From Mesorhizobium sp. M4B.F.Ca.ET.058.02.1.1 (GTDB lineage: Bacteria > Pseudomonadota > Alphaproteobacteria > Rhizobiales > Rhizobiaceae), in NCBI RefSeq assembly GCF_003952505.1, contig NZ_CP034450.1, positions 3,038,001 to 3,102,000 of the forward strand: a DNA stretch of 64,000 bases, read 5' to 3'. The notes under the pieces are model-generated. The model saw only the letters and a list, made by a program, of their open reading frames with translations. It was not told the DNA's origin and did not search any database. The stretch's first letter is position 1. Each line of letters opens with the position of its first letter. This document shows positions 55,084 to 64,000 of the stretch, piece by piece. The position numbers were made by a program, and so were the translations under genes.

Positions 55084-56553
55084 ATGACCAGCCAGATCAT
55101 CCCCGTCGATCCTTTCGACTTCATCATTTTCGGCGGCACCGGCGACCTGTCGGAACGCAAGCTTCTGCCCTCGCTCTATCATCGCCAGCGCGACCATCAG
55201 TTTTCCGAACCGACCAGGATCATCGGCACGTCGCGCTCCAAGATGACCGACGCCGAGTTCCAGGCCTTCGCCAAGCAGGCGATCTCGGACCATGTGAAGC
55301 CCGCCGACATCGATCCGAAGGAGCTGGAGACGTTCCTCGCCCGGCTCTCCTATGTCCCGGCCGACGCCACCACCGGCGCCGGCTTCGACAAGCTGAAGAA
55401 GGCGATCGGCGACAGCGACCGTATCCGCGCCTTCTACCTGGCCGTGGCGCCGGCACTGTTCGGCGACATCTCGCACAAGCTCAAGGAACACAATCTGATC
55501 ACGCCGAACTCGCGTATCGTGCTGGAGAAGCCGATCGGCCGCGACCTCGCCTCGGCGCGCACGCTCAACGACCTGGTGGGCGACGACTTCCACGAAAGCC
55601 AGATCTTCCGTATCGACCACTATCTCGGCAAGGAGACGGTGCAGAACCTGATGGCGTTGCGCTTCGCCAACGCGCTCTACGAGCCGCTGTGGAACTCGGC
55701 CAATGTCGACCATGTGCAGATCACGGTCGCGGAAACCGTCGGCCTCGAGGATCGCGTCACTTACTACGACAAGGCCGGCGCGCTGCGCGACATGGTGCAG
55801 AACCACATGCTGCAGCTTCTGTGCCTCGTCGCCATGGAGGCGCCGTCGTCGATGGACGCGGATGCCGTGCGCGACGAAAAGCTGAAGGTGCTGCGGGCGC
55901 TGAAGCGCATCAACGGCAACGAGGCGCCGAAGCACACGGTGCGCGGCCAGTATCGCGCCGGAGCTTCCGCCGGCGGGCCGGTGAAGGGGTATGTCGAGGA
56001 GCTCGGCAAGGACAGCAATACCGAGACCTTCGTCGCCATCAAGGCCGAGATCGCCAACTGGCGCTGGGCCGGCGTCCCGTTCTACCTCAGGACCGGCAAA
56101 AGGCTGGCGACCCGCGTCTCGGAAATCGTCATCGAGTTCAAGCCGATCCCGCACTCGATCTTCGGCGACAGCGCCGGGCCGATCTTCGCCAACCAGTTGG
56201 TGATCCGGCTGCAGCCGGACGAGGGCGTCAAGCAGTTCATCATGATCAAGGATCCGGGCCCGGGCGGCATGCGGCTGCGCCAGATCCCGCTCGACATGAG
56301 TTTCGCGCAATCCTTCGACGGACGCGCGCCCGACGCCTATGAGCGGCTGATCATGGATGTGGTGCGCGGCAACCAGACGCTGTTCATGCGCCGCGACGAA
56401 GTCGAGGCGGCGTGGAAATGGATCGACCCGATCCAGAACGCCTGGGAAAACGCCAGACAAGAGGCGCAGGGCTATACGGCCGGCACGTGGGGGCCATCGG
56501 CCTCGATCGCGCTGATCGAACGCGATGGGCGGACATGGCACGAGAGCAATTGA
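55084..56553 (+). CDS. zwf: glucose-6-phosphate dehydrogenase
   Basis: 489 residues. NADP fold FIIFGGTGDLSERKLLPSLYH; catalytic/substrate motif FRIDHYLGKETVQNLMALRFAN; EKPIGRDLASA. It oxidises glucose-6-phosphate to 6-phosphogluconolactone (EC 1.1.1.49), the entry to the Entner-Doudoroff pathway, the main sugar route in rhizobia. First gene of zwf-pgl-edd; its end overlaps the pgl start by 19 bases. Confidence 0.97.
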   Translation: MTSQIIPVDPFDFIIFGGTGDLSERKLLPSLYHRQRDHQFSEPTRIIGTSRSKMTDAEFQAFAKQAISDHVKPADIDPKELETFLARLSYVPADATTGAGFDKLKKAIGDSDRIRAFYLAVAPALFGDISHKLKEHNLITPNSRIVLEKPIGRDLASARTLNDLVGDDFHESQIFRIDHYLGKETVQNLMALRFANALYEPLWNSANVDHVQITVAETVGLEDRVTYYDKAGALRDMVQNHMLQLLCLVAMEAPSSMDADAVRDEKLKVLRALKRINGNEAPKHTVRGQYRAGASAGGPVKGYVEELGKDSNTETFVAIKAEIANWRWAGVPFYLRTGKRLATRVSEIVIEFKPIPHSIFGDSAGPIFANQLVIRLQPDEGVKQFIMIKDPGPGGMRLRQIPLDMSFAQSFDGRAPDAYERLIMDVVRGNQTLFMRRDEVEAAWKWIDPIQNAWENARQEAQGYTAGTWGPSASIALIERDGRTWHESN

Positions 56554-57248
56554 GCGGCGCCTATCACTGGAACAGCTTCGCCGATCGCCAGGAACTGGCG
56601 GCGGCGCTCGCCGGCCATGTCGCGGCACGGCTGACCAAGGCGGTCACCGAGCGCGGCACGGCCCTGCTTGCCGTCTCGGGCGGCACGACGCCGGCGAAGT
56701 TCTTCGCCGCGCTGTCGCGGATCCCTATTGCCTGGGACAAGGTCACGGTGACGCTGGTCGACGAGCGTTTCGTACCGGCCTCCTCGCCGCGCTCGAATGC
56801 CAGGCTGGTGGCCGCCAACCTGTTGCAGAACGCCGCGACTGCGGCGCGCTTCGTGCCGCTCTACCATGAAGCGGCAAGCATCGAGGATGCGGCGCTGTCC
56901 GACAATGAGGCGCTCAGGTCGCTGCCCTGGCCGCTCGACGCGGTCGTGCTCGGCATGGGCGGCGACGGCCATACCGCCTCGTTCTTTCCCGACGCCGACG
57001 ATCTTGCGCGATTGCTTGATCCGTCCTCGCAACGGATCGTGCTGCCGGTGCATGCGGCAAGCGCCGGCGAGCCGCGGCTGACGCTGTCGATGGCAAGGAT
57101 CATCGGCGCCGGCTTCATCGCGCTGCATATCGAGGGCGCGGAAAAGCGCAGCGCCTTCGATAGCGCCATGGGATCAGGCGCGAGAAAGCCCATTCGCGCC
57201 GTGATCGAGGCGGCGCCCAGAGCCGTCGAGGTTTTCTGGGCGCCCTGA
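56535..57248 (+). CDS. pgl: 6-phosphogluconolactonase
   Basis: 237 residues from ATG 56535, inside the zwf end. Family motifs ALLAVSGGTTPAKFFAALSRIPIAWDKVTVTLVDERFVP and AVVLGMGGDGHTASFFPDADDL. Hydrolyses 6-phosphogluconolactone (EC 3.1.1.31). Translationally coupled to zwf. Confidence 0.95.
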   Translation: MAREQLSGAYHWNSFADRQELAAALAGHVAARLTKAVTERGTALLAVSGGTTPAKFFAALSRIPIAWDKVTVTLVDERFVPASSPRSNARLVAANLLQNAATAARFVPLYHEAASIEDAALSDNEALRSLPWPLDAVVLGMGGDGHTASFFPDADDLARLLDPSSQRIVLPVHAASAGEPRLTLSMARIIGAGFIALHIEGAEKRSAFDSAMGSGARKPIRAVIEAAPRAVEVFWAP

Positions 57249-57314
57249 TTTTGACCATACCGAGGGTCCCGGCTGCCGGAAAGTTCAGGGACCCCGCCTG
57301 AAAGGACCGTTGCC

Positions 57315-59138
57315 ATGACCGCCAGACGCGACATCGAAGCCATCACCGAGCGCATCCGCCAGCGTTCGAAAGCCGGCCGCGAGGCCTATCTCGGCCGCAT
57401 CGCCGAGGCCTCGGGCCGCAGCGCCAACCGTGCGGTGCTGTCCTGTGGCAACCTCGCGCACGGTTTTGCCGTGTGCAGCCCGTCCGAGAAGGTCGCGCTC
57501 GGCGGCGACCGGGTGCCCAATCTCGGCATCATCACCTCCTACAACGACATGCTGTCGGCGCATCAGCCATTCGAGACCTATCCGGCGCTGATCAAGGAAG
57601 CGGCGCGCGAGGCCGGCGGCATCGCGCAGGTGGCCGGCGGCGTGCCGGCGATGTGCGACGGCGTCACGCAAGGCCAGCCCGGCATGGAACTGTCGCTGTT
57701 TTCGCGCGACGTGATCGCCATGGCGGCGGCGATCGGGCTGTCGCACAACATGTTCGACGCCGCCGTCTTCCTCGGCGTCTGTGACAAGATCGTGCCGGGG
57801 CTGGTGATCGCCGCACTCACCTTCGGCCATTTGCCGGCGGTGTTCGTGCCAGCCGGGCCGATGACATCGGGCCTGCCGAACGACGAGAAGGCCAAGGTCC
57901 GCCAGCTCTATGCCGAAGGGAAGGCAGGGCGGGCCGAACTGCTCGAGGCCGAATCCAAGTCCTATCACGGGCCGGGCACCTGCACCTTCTACGGCACCGC
58001 CAACTCCAACCAGATGCTGATGGAGATCATGGGCCTGCACACGCCAGGCGCCTCCTTCGTCAATCCCGGCACGCCGCTGCGCGACGCGCTGACCAGGGAA
58101 GCGGCGCGGCGCGCGCTGTCGATCACCGCGCTCGGCAATGACTATACGCCGGTCGGCCGCATGATTGACGAGCGCTCGATCGTCAACGGCGTCGTCGGCC
58201 TGCATGCGACCGGCGGCTCGACCAACCACACGATCCACCTGATCGCCATGGCCGCCGCCGCCGGCATCGCGCTGACCTGGCAGGACATCTCGGACCTGTC
58301 GGAAGCGGTGCCGCTGCTAGCCCGCGTCTATCCGAACGGGCTTGCCGACGTGAACCATTTCCACGCCGCGGGCGGGCTCGGCTTCCTGATCCGCGAACTG
58401 CTCGACGAAGGCATTCTGCACGAGGATGTGCAGACGGTGTGGGGCGAAGGCCTACGTCCCTACGCGGTCGAGGCCAGGCTCGGCGCCGATGGCGGCGTGG
58501 TGCGCGAGGCCTCGCCGTTGGAAAGCGGCGACGAAAAGGTGCTGGCACCTTTCAAGAAGGCGTTTCAGCCGACCGGCGGCCTGAAGGTGCTTGGCGGCAA
58601 TCTCGGCCACGCGGTCATCAAGACGTCCGCCGTGAAGCCGGAAAGGCGCGTCATCGAGGCGCCTGCAAAAGTGTTCGACAGCCAGCAAGGGCTGAACGAC
58701 GCCTTCAAGGCCGGCACGCTCACGGGCGACTTCATCGCCGTCATCCGCTTCCAGGGGCCGAAAGCCAACGGCATGCCGGAGCTGCACAAGCTGACCACCG
58801 TGCTCGGCATCCTGCAGGATCGCGGCCAGCGCGTCGCGCTGGTGACCGACGGGCGCATGTCGGGCGCTTCCGGCAAGGTGCCGGCGGCGATTCATGTGAC
58901 GCCGGAAGCGGTCGAGGACGGCCCGATCGCCAGGATCCATGACGGTGACATAATCCGGCTCGACGCCGATGCCGGCACGCTGGAAGTGCTGGTGCCCGGC
59001 GCGGAATTCGCGCTGCGGCGCACGGCGGATGCCGACCTCATCGGCAACGAGTTCGGCTTCGGCCGCGAGTTGTTCGCCGGGTTCCGGCAGCTCGTCGGCC
59101 GCGCCGACCACGGCGCCGCCGCGTTCGGCAACGCTTGA
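57315..59138 (+). CDS. edd: phosphogluconate dehydratase
   Basis: 607 residues with AAGGAC upstream of the ATG. IlvD/Edd family: Fe-S cysteines in [18 protein letters not shown] and [10 protein letters not shown], plus [15 protein letters not shown] and [19 protein letters not shown]. Converts 6-phosphogluconate to KDPG (EC 4.2.1.12). The eda aldolase is not in the window. The C-terminus PGAEFALR fits Edd rather than IlvD. Confidence 0.96.
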   Translation: MTARRDIEAITERIRQRSKAGREAYLGRIAEASGRSANRAVLSCGNLAHGFAVCSPSEKVALGGDRVPNLGIITSYNDMLSAHQPFETYPALIKEAAREAGGIAQVAGGVPAMCDGVTQGQPGMELSLFSRDVIAMAAAIGLSHNMFDAAVFLGVCDKIVPGLVIAALTFGHLPAVFVPAGPMTSGLPNDEKAKVRQLYAEGKAGRAELLEAESKSYHGPGTCTFYGTANSNQMLMEIMGLHTPGASFVNPGTPLRDALTREAARRALSITALGNDYTPVGRMIDERSIVNGVVGLHATGGSTNHTIHLIAMAAAAGIALTWQDISDLSEAVPLLARVYPNGLADVNHFHAAGGLGFLIRELLDEGILHEDVQTVWGEGLRPYAVEARLGADGGVVREASPLESGDEKVLAPFKKAFQPTGGLKVLGGNLGHAVIKTSAVKPERRVIEAPAKVFDSQQGLNDAFKAGTLTGDFIAVIRFQGPKANGMPELHKLTTVLGILQDRGQRVALVTDGRMSGASGKVPAAIHVTPEAVEDGPIARIHDGDIIRLDADAGTLEVLVPGAEFALRRTADADLIGNEFGFGRELFAGFRQLVGRADHGAAAFGNA

Positions 59139-59157
59139 GTCGACAATTCCATCCAAG

Positions 59158-59189
59158 AAAAAGGGGCGGCTCAGCGGCCGCCCCTTTTT
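59158..59189. terminator. bidirectional Rho-independent terminator
   Basis: GGGGCGGC (59163-59170), loop TCAGCG, GCCGCCCC (59177-59184), then TTTTT; AAAAA on the left side gives the same for the minus strand. It separates the convergent edd and VWA genes. Confidence 0.85.
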
Positions 59190-59211
59190 CTCCAGGAGAC
59201 GGAAGCGCTGC

Positions 59212-60876
59212 CTATTGAACGGTGATCTCGGCGCGTTCGCCGGCCTTCACCGTCACCGGCGTCTCCTTGTCCTGGCCCTGATCGGACGCGTGGCGCACGA
59301 CGACATAGTCGCCTGCCGGAATGGTCTGCTGCCAGCTGTCGCCATAGCTCAGGCCGAGCGACTTGCGCTTGCCCTCGATGTCCTTCTTCGACGACAACAC
59401 CTCGATCGAGTAGGCGCCGGGCGCCGACATGGCGAGCACGCCGGCGTCCAGCGTCACCTTGATGTCCTGATTGTCGCCGGCCTTGATGCTGAAGGGCTGC
59501 TCGACCACGGCGATATCGAACGTGGTGATCGCGACATAGTCGTCCGGCGGCAGCCAGAACTTGCTGTCCGGCCCGTAAGAGTGCTCGACGCTTTCGCGCG
59601 TGCCGTCGATCTTCTTCTTGGCCTTGACGATCTCGAAGCCGATGCCCGAATTGTCGGCCTTGTCGCCGCCCGCCGTATAATAGGCGTTGAGCACGGCATG
59701 ACCGACGCCGACGACGACATCCTTTTCGACGGTCTGCCCGGCGGCCAGTTGGACGGTCTCGGTCACCGTGCCGGCGCCGATCTGCACCGTCACCTTCTGC
59801 TCGCCCGCGGGCACGGTGGCCCTGGCGTCGCCATAATGGGTGGTGCTGCCGCCCGGATAGGCGAAATCGACGCGGGCCTCGCCGCTGATCTCGGCGCCCT
59901 GGCTGGCGTGCGGATGGATGACCAGCGTGCCGGCATTCAGCGTGAACAGCGGCTTGTAGACCTGGCCGGCCTCGACCTTGAGCTTCTGCTCGACCTTGGC
60001 CTCGTCGGCGCGACCGACGACGATGTAGTCGCCCGGCTCGAGATGGGTCTTGAGCTCGCCGTACTCGGTCATTACCTGATCGCCGCGCGTGCCGTCGGCG
60101 TTGGCCTTGTAGATCTCCCAGGCATTGCTGTTGTCGCTGATGTCCGGACCGCCTTCGGCCAGGATGACGCTCGGCATGAAGTTGAATTCCGGCTTGGCCG
60201 GTTCCGGAGCCGGCGCTGGGGCCGGAGCAGGTTCGGGGGCGGGTGCCGGGGCCGGCGCCGCCACGGTCTCGACCAGCGCTTCCTGCAGCGCCTTTTCGTC
60301 CGAGGCCTGGATGTACTTGCCGCTGGTGTTCTCGGCGAGGCAGGCGATCTGCTTGCCTTCGTCGGCGGTCAGGCCGAAGCCGACGACGTCAGCGGTGAAG
60401 TCGACGCCGGAAGCCTCCAGTTCCTTGCCGAGCGCGCAAGGGTCGCCGCCGCAGGTCTCGAGCCCGTCGGTGATGAGGACGACGGTTGCCTTGTCTTCGG
60501 TGTATTTCAGCGCCTCGGCCGCCTGCTTGACGGCTGCTGTCAGCGGCGTCTTGCCGACGAACTTCATGCTGTCGGCGGCGGCCGAAATGGCGCTCGCCGA
60601 ACCCGCCTGCGGCGGCACGATCAGCTCGATGTCCTCGCAACTGCCCTTCTGGCGATGGCCGTAGGCCATGAAGCCTATCTCGTCGTCGGCCGGCACCGAC
60701 TGCAGCACGGTACGCAGCGATTCGCGGGCGATCTCGAGCTTCGGCCTGCCGTCGATCTGCGCCCACATCGAGCCCGAGGCATCAAGAATGATGATGACCT
60801 TGTTGGCGGCAAGGCCAAGCGTGGTCGTCGACAAAAGGAGGATCGCCGTGGCGACGCTCCGTGCCAATCGCATCAT
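59212..60876 (-). CDS. secreted von Willebrand factor type A domain protein
   Basis: 554 residues with AGGAG upstream of ATG 60876. Signal peptide MMRLARSVATAILLLSTTTLGLA, then a VWA domain with MIDAS motif DASGSMWAQ (residues ~31-39) and TDGLETCGGDPCALGKEL. A Pro/Ala/Glu linker at ~212-232 is followed by several repeated beta-sandwich-like units (VQIGAGTVTETVQLAAGQTVEKDVVV, IKAGDNQDIKVTLDAG, VKAGERAEITVQ). Probably periplasmic or surface adhesion or scaffold function; monocistronic. Confidence 0.85.
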   Translation of the reverse strand: MMRLARSVATAILLLSTTTLGLAANKVIIILDASGSMWAQIDGRPKLEIARESLRTVLQSVPADDEIGFMAYGHRQKGSCEDIELIVPPQAGSASAISAAADSMKFVGKTPLTAAVKQAAEALKYTEDKATVVLITDGLETCGGDPCALGKELEASGVDFTADVVGFGLTADEGKQIACLAENTSGKYIQASDEKALQEALVETVAAPAPAPAPEPAPAPAPAPEPAKPEFNFMPSVILAEGGPDISDNSNAWEIYKANADGTRGDQVMTEYGELKTHLEPGDYIVVGRADEAKVEQKLKVEAGQVYKPLFTLNAGTLVIHPHASQGAEISGEARVDFAYPGGSTTHYGDARATVPAGEQKVTVQIGAGTVTETVQLAAGQTVEKDVVVGVGHAVLNAYYTAGGDKADNSGIGFEIVKAKKKIDGTRESVEHSYGPDSKFWLPPDDYVAITTFDIAVVEQPFSIKAGDNQDIKVTLDAGVLAMSAPGAYSIEVLSSKKDIEGKRKSLGLSYGDSWQQTIPAGDYVVVRHASDQGQDKETPVTVKAGERAEITVQ

Positions 60877-60990
60877 GAAACTCTCCTAGGAAACCCCTCT
60901 GGTCCGCGGCGGGAAAGGTATTTGACCCGGCCTTGGGACACAAGTCCGCACACGGCCTTGCGCACAGGCACCAGGGACGGCGGCTCATGC

Positions 60991-61989
60991 TCAGTAGGTG
61001 GTGCGGCGCTCTTCCGACGGCGGTCGGCCGAACTGCAGCCGATAGCTCTGCGCGAAATAGGAGTGCGAGGTGAAGCCGGTGGCGATCGCCACGTCGAGGA
61101 TCGGCATGTTGGTCTGGCGCAGCAGTTCGCGCGCCCGCTCGAGCCTGAGCCTCATGTAGTAACGCCCCGGGGTGACGCTCAAATGGCGCAGGAACAGGCG
61201 CTCGACCTGGCGCACCGACAGGCCCGCCGACTTGGCAAGCTGCACCGCCGACAGCGGCTCGTCGAGGTGATCGGCCATCAGCTCGACGATGCGCCTGAGC
61301 TTCTCCGACTTGCCGGTGAGGTCGCGTTCCGGGCCGACGCGCTGGCGGTCGCCGGCCGAGCGGATACGCTCGTGCTGGAACTGGTTGGCGACGCCGTTGG
61401 CGAGGTTGGAGCCGAAATCCGTGCGCACGATCTCCAGCATCAGGTCGATCGAGGTGGTGCCGCCGGCGCAGGTGTAACGCTTGCGGTCGATCTCGAAGAC
61501 ATTGCCGGTGCAGTTGATGTCCGGGAAACGCTCCATGAAGCCGGCGCGGTTCTCCCAATGGATGGTGCAGCGATAGCCGTCGAGCTGGCCGGCCTCGGCA
61601 AGCAGATAGGAGCCGACCGACAGCGCGCCGAGCGCATTGCCCCGCCTGCCCCAGCTGCGCAGCGCCGCCAGCACCTTGCTCTTGCCCGGGAATTCGATGG
61701 AGAGGCCGACCGACACGAACAGGATGTCGACCGGCGGCATATCAGCGACGGAATAATCGATCTTCAGCGGGAGGCCGTTCGAGGCCATGACGGCGTCGCC
61801 ATCCGCCGATATGGTCGTCCAGCCATAGACATCGCGGCCAAGCAAGCGGTTGGCCGAGCGAAAGCAGTCGATCGCCGCGGCCAGCGAGAACATCGAAAAC
61901 TTGTCGACCAGCAGGAACCCGAACTGACGACCACCCTGAACGGAATCGTTCGCGACCGGCCGTTCGATGGGAATTGAATGGTTCGGCAA
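60991..61989 (-). CDS. GlxA/GbdR-type AraC family regulator
   Basis: 332 residues from TTG 61989. DJ-1/PfpI-like domain (FGFLLVDKFSMFSLAAAIDCFRSAN) with a Cys-less elbow (GALSVGSYLLAEAG), and an AraC HTH (LAKSAGLSVRQVERLFLRHL, ILDVAIATGFTSHSYFAQSY). The C-terminal pattern is very like GbdR/CdhR activators of betaine and carnitine catabolism. Same strand as folD, 16 bases after its stop, so possibly co-transcribed; its own regulon may lie elsewhere. Confidence 0.88.
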   Translation of the reverse strand: MPNHSIPIERPVANDSVQGGRQFGFLLVDKFSMFSLAAAIDCFRSANRLLGRDVYGWTTISADGDAVMASNGLPLKIDYSVADMPPVDILFVSVGLSIEFPGKSKVLAALRSWGRRGNALGALSVGSYLLAEAGQLDGYRCTIHWENRAGFMERFPDINCTGNVFEIDRKRYTCAGGTTSIDLMLEIVRTDFGSNLANGVANQFQHERIRSAGDRQRVGPERDLTGKSEKLRRIVELMADHLDEPLSAVQLAKSAGLSVRQVERLFLRHLSVTPGRYYMRLRLERARELLRQTNMPILDVAIATGFTSHSYFAQSYRLQFGRPPSEERRTTY

Positions 61990-62005
61990 GTAGACTGCTT
62001 CCCGG

Positions 62006-62905
62006 TCAGAAGGACGGCCGCTTCAACCCGGCCGCAAGGTAGGCGGAAGCTACAGTGTTCGCCATCAGCATGGCAATGGTCATCGGCCCGACGCCGCCAG
62101 GCACCGGCGTGATGGCGCCGGCCGCCTTGGCGGCTTCGGCATAGGCGACGTCGCCGACGAGGCGGCTCTTGCCCTCGCCCTTCTCCGGCGCGGCGATGCG
62201 GTTGATGCCGACATCGATGACGGTGGCGCCGGGCTTGACCCAGTCGCCCTTGACCATTTCCGGACGACCGACGGCGGCGACCAGGATGTCGGCGGTGCGG
62301 GCAAGCGCCGGCAGGTCCTTGGTGCGGCTGTGGGCGATGGTGACGGTGCAATTGGCGGCAAGCAAAAGGTTGGCCATCGGCTTGCCGACGATGTTGGAGC
62401 GGCCGACGACGACGGCGTTGAGGCCGGAGAGGTCCTTGCCGCGCACGCGCTCGATCAGGAGCATCGAGCCGGCCGGCGTGCAGGGCACGAAGGCCGTCTC
62501 CAGCTCGCCGGTGCCGAGCTTGCCGACATTGATGAAGTGGAAGCCGTCGACATCCTTCTCCGGCGCGATGGTCTGGATGACCTTGCCGGAATCGATGTGG
62601 CCGGGCAGCGGCAACTGCACCAGGATGCCGTGGATCGACGGGTCTGCGTTCAGATCCCCGATGATCTTGAGCAATTCGGCCTCCGAGGTCTCGGCCGGCA
62701 GCGTGTGCTGCAGCGAGTGGAAGCCGCATTCCTTGGCGGTGCGAGACTTAGAGGCGACATAGACCTGGCTCGCCGGATCCTCGCCGACGATCACCACGGC
62801 GAGGCCGGGCTTCGTCGCGCCCTTGCCCGCCAGTTCCGCGGTCAGCGCCTTGACCTTGCCAACCACGTCTTCGGCGACGCTCTTTCCGTCAATCACTTCG
62901 GCCAT
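62006..62905 (-). CDS. folD: bifunctional methylenetetrahydrofolate dehydrogenase/methenyl-THF cyclohydrolase
   Basis: 299 residues. Catalytic [14 protein letters not shown] with the key Lys, [27 protein letters not shown], and the NADP site [31 protein letters not shown] at the C-terminus. It interconverts methylene-, methenyl- and formyl-tetrahydrofolate, including one-carbon units from demethylation. ATG 62905. Confidence 0.96.
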   Translation of the reverse strand: MAEVIDGKSVAEDVVGKVKALTAELAGKGATKPGLAVVIVGEDPASQVYVASKSRTAKECGFHSLQHTLPAETSEAELLKIIGDLNADPSIHGILVQLPLPGHIDSGKVIQTIAPEKDVDGFHFINVGKLGTGELETAFVPCTPAGSMLLIERVRGKDLSGLNAVVVGRSNIVGKPMANLLLAANCTVTIAHSRTKDLPALARTADILVAAVGRPEMVKGDWVKPGATVIDVGINRIAAPEKGEGKSRLVGDVAYAEAAKAAGAITPVPGGVGPMTIAMLMANTVASAYLAAGLKRPSF

Positions 62906-63115
62906 GAACCACCTTCAACTCTTCCATCAGCGCACGTCGCATCCCTTGGGATTCATGCGACCGCCTTGTCCCATTGTTTCACAGACCCGAAACCCGCGCG
63001 GTTCGGGCGATATGCCGAGCGGCATTTTCACGAAAATTCCGACGGGCAATCCCGTCAAAACGCCGTCGCATGCCGTAAACTCGAAACCGGCCGCTTTTAT
63101 CGGATGGGGCGGGAT

Positions 63116-64000
63116 TTAGAAATAGCGGCGGTTCGAACGGCTTTCGGTGAGCTCGCGCACCGCTTCGCGGAATTCGCGCAGGCTTTCGCGGATTTCGTCG
63201 ATCTGGCCCTGCTGGTCCTCGGTGTCTTGCACCTGCGGCGACAATTGATCCCGGTACGCCCCCTGCCCGCCGGGCTGCGCCGCTGGCGACGGATTGGCAT
63301 AGCCAGCCGGCGCTGTCTGTTCGGGCCGTGCCGGCCGAAAACCGGGCTCATCGTCGTAGGCCCGCGCCCGCTGAGCGGGGTACATCGGTTGCCGCCGAGG
63401 CGGCTCATCCTGCTGGAATTGAGGCTGCCGATAGGACGCGGGGCGTTCGGTGACCTTGCCGGGATCGGCGGGCTTTTGCCTTTTGCCGGGCATCATCTCG
63501 CGCACCGCCGAAAGCAGGGCGCCGACCGGCCCCGAACGTTCGGCCCCGGTGGTCGCGGCGGGCGGCGGCGGAGGCGGCAATGGGGCGCGCGGCTGCGACC
63601 GCGGCAGCGGAGCAGGCGGCGGCGCCCGATAGACTTTGTCTTCGACCGCCGGCCTGCGGTCGTCGTTTCCGCGGCGACGCGAGCGCGAGGTCGCGGTTTC
63701 GTGCAGGCTCTCATAGGCGCCACGCATGGCGCCGAGCCCGACACCGGAAGCAAAGCCGAGCAGCAGGCCGGCGAGCGCCATCACGGCGCGCGACGGTCCT
63801 TTCGCCTCGAGCGGTGCAAACGCCTTGGAGATGACGTTGATGTTGGCGGTGTTGATGTCCTTCTGCTCGCCGGTTTCCTTGGCGCGCAGCAGGAAGGCCT
63901 CGTAAACGGAGCGCTTGGCCGCGGCCTCGCGCTCAAGCTCGCGCAGCGAGACAAGCGCGCTGTTGACGTCGCCGCTCTGCACCTTGGCCTGCGCCAGGCG
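63116..64000 (-). CDS. polysaccharide chain-length/export protein (Wzz/GumC-ExoP type), N-terminus outside window
   Basis: C-terminal ~294 residues seen, open to the right edge. A coiled-coil end (SALVSLRELEREAAAKRSVYEAFLLRAKETGEQ) of GNVR type is followed by Lys/Pro-rich SKAFAPLEAKGPSRAVMAL and a transmembrane segment (ALAGLLLGFASGVGLGA), then a long Pro/Arg/Gln-rich cytoplasmic tail. In ExoP/Wzc relatives a tyrosine kinase would follow, but here the tail is low-complexity and ends in SNRRYF, so it is a kinase-less copolymerase. Confidence 0.75.
   Translation of the reverse strand, partial: RLAQAKVQSGDVNSALVSLRELEREAAAKRSVYEAFLLRAKETGEQKDINTANINVISKAFAPLEAKGPSRAVMALAGLLLGFASGVGLGAMRGAYESLHETATSRSRRRGNDDRRPAVEDKVYRAPPPAPLPRSQPRAPLPPPPPPAATTGAERSGPVGALLSAVREMMPGKRQKPADPGKVTERPASYRQPQFQQDEPPRRQPMYPAQRARAYDDEPGFRPARPEQTAPAGYANPSPAAQPGGQGAYRDQLSPQVQDTEDQQGQIDEIRESLREFREAVRELTESRSNRRYF

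Noticed and set aside
58969..61977. 1002-codon plus-strand open frame across the VWA and glxA-type genes
   Set aside because: It runs antisense through two genes with recognisable domains and contains no motif itself.

Overview
The window looks like chromosomal DNA of a GC-rich alphaproteobacterium of the order Hyphomicrobiales, most like Mesorhizobium. Indicators are a PleC/DivJ-type (PdhS-like) cell-cycle kinase with a perfect CtrA box, a phasin with a PhaR-like operator, a small RNA with three CCUCCUCCC loops (rhizobial alpha-r14 type), a tRNA-His with no encoded G-1, an acetoacetyl-CoA synthetase, a zwf-pgl-edd operon and many GlxA-type regulators. The assignment rests on gene content and remembered family features; no search was run.

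Region 1 (1-26.7 kb) is a catabolic island for N-methylated or cyclic amino-acid-like compounds. At its left end, four translationally coupled minus-strand genes encode a stand-alone Rieske protein, an oxygenase catalytic subunit with no Rieske domain, a GST-like protein and an amidohydrolase. This resembles the NdmC-NdmD-NdmE methylxanthine demethylase arrangement. Upstream lie a degenerate acylphosphatase-like gene, an orphan peptide-type solute-binding protein and an old-yellow-enzyme N-demethylase. Next come two GlxA regulators, an MttB-family methyltransferase, two SDR dehydrogenases and a LysR regulator; the mttB and SDR promoters share a motif. A hydroxyproline-type operon follows (DapA-family lyase, aldehyde dehydrogenase, FAD oxidase, proline-racemase-family protein) with a ProXWV-type betaine/proline importer, then a second DapA-family gene and its GntR regulator. 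Two operon genes carry frame-disrupting indels, and both dapA-like genes share a 20-bp palindrome 31 bp before the start codon.

Region 2 (26.9-34.3 kb) holds tRNA-His, the small RNA, phasin, a 1319-residue histidine kinase and acetoacetyl-CoA synthetase. Region 3 (34.5-44.8 kb) holds an AsmA protein, a PotFGHI-type putrescine importer with an internal array of 58-bp repeats, an EamA exporter, a DUF2167 protein and an ScfR-type regulator.

Region 4 (45-54.8 kb) holds isocitrate lyase divergent from scfR, a small conserved ORF, a degenerate receiver protein, a HAD hydrolase, and a PuuA/PuuB-type putrescine pair split by a frameshifted four-helix-bundle cassette with inverted 8-bp repeat tracts. 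An SH3 protein, an unusual Mur ligase with a Cys-rich tail and an SDR follow. Region 5 (55-64 kb) is the Entner-Doudoroff operon zwf-pgl-edd, a secreted VWA protein, a GbdR/GlxA-type regulator, folD and the end of a Wzz/GumC-type polysaccharide protein.
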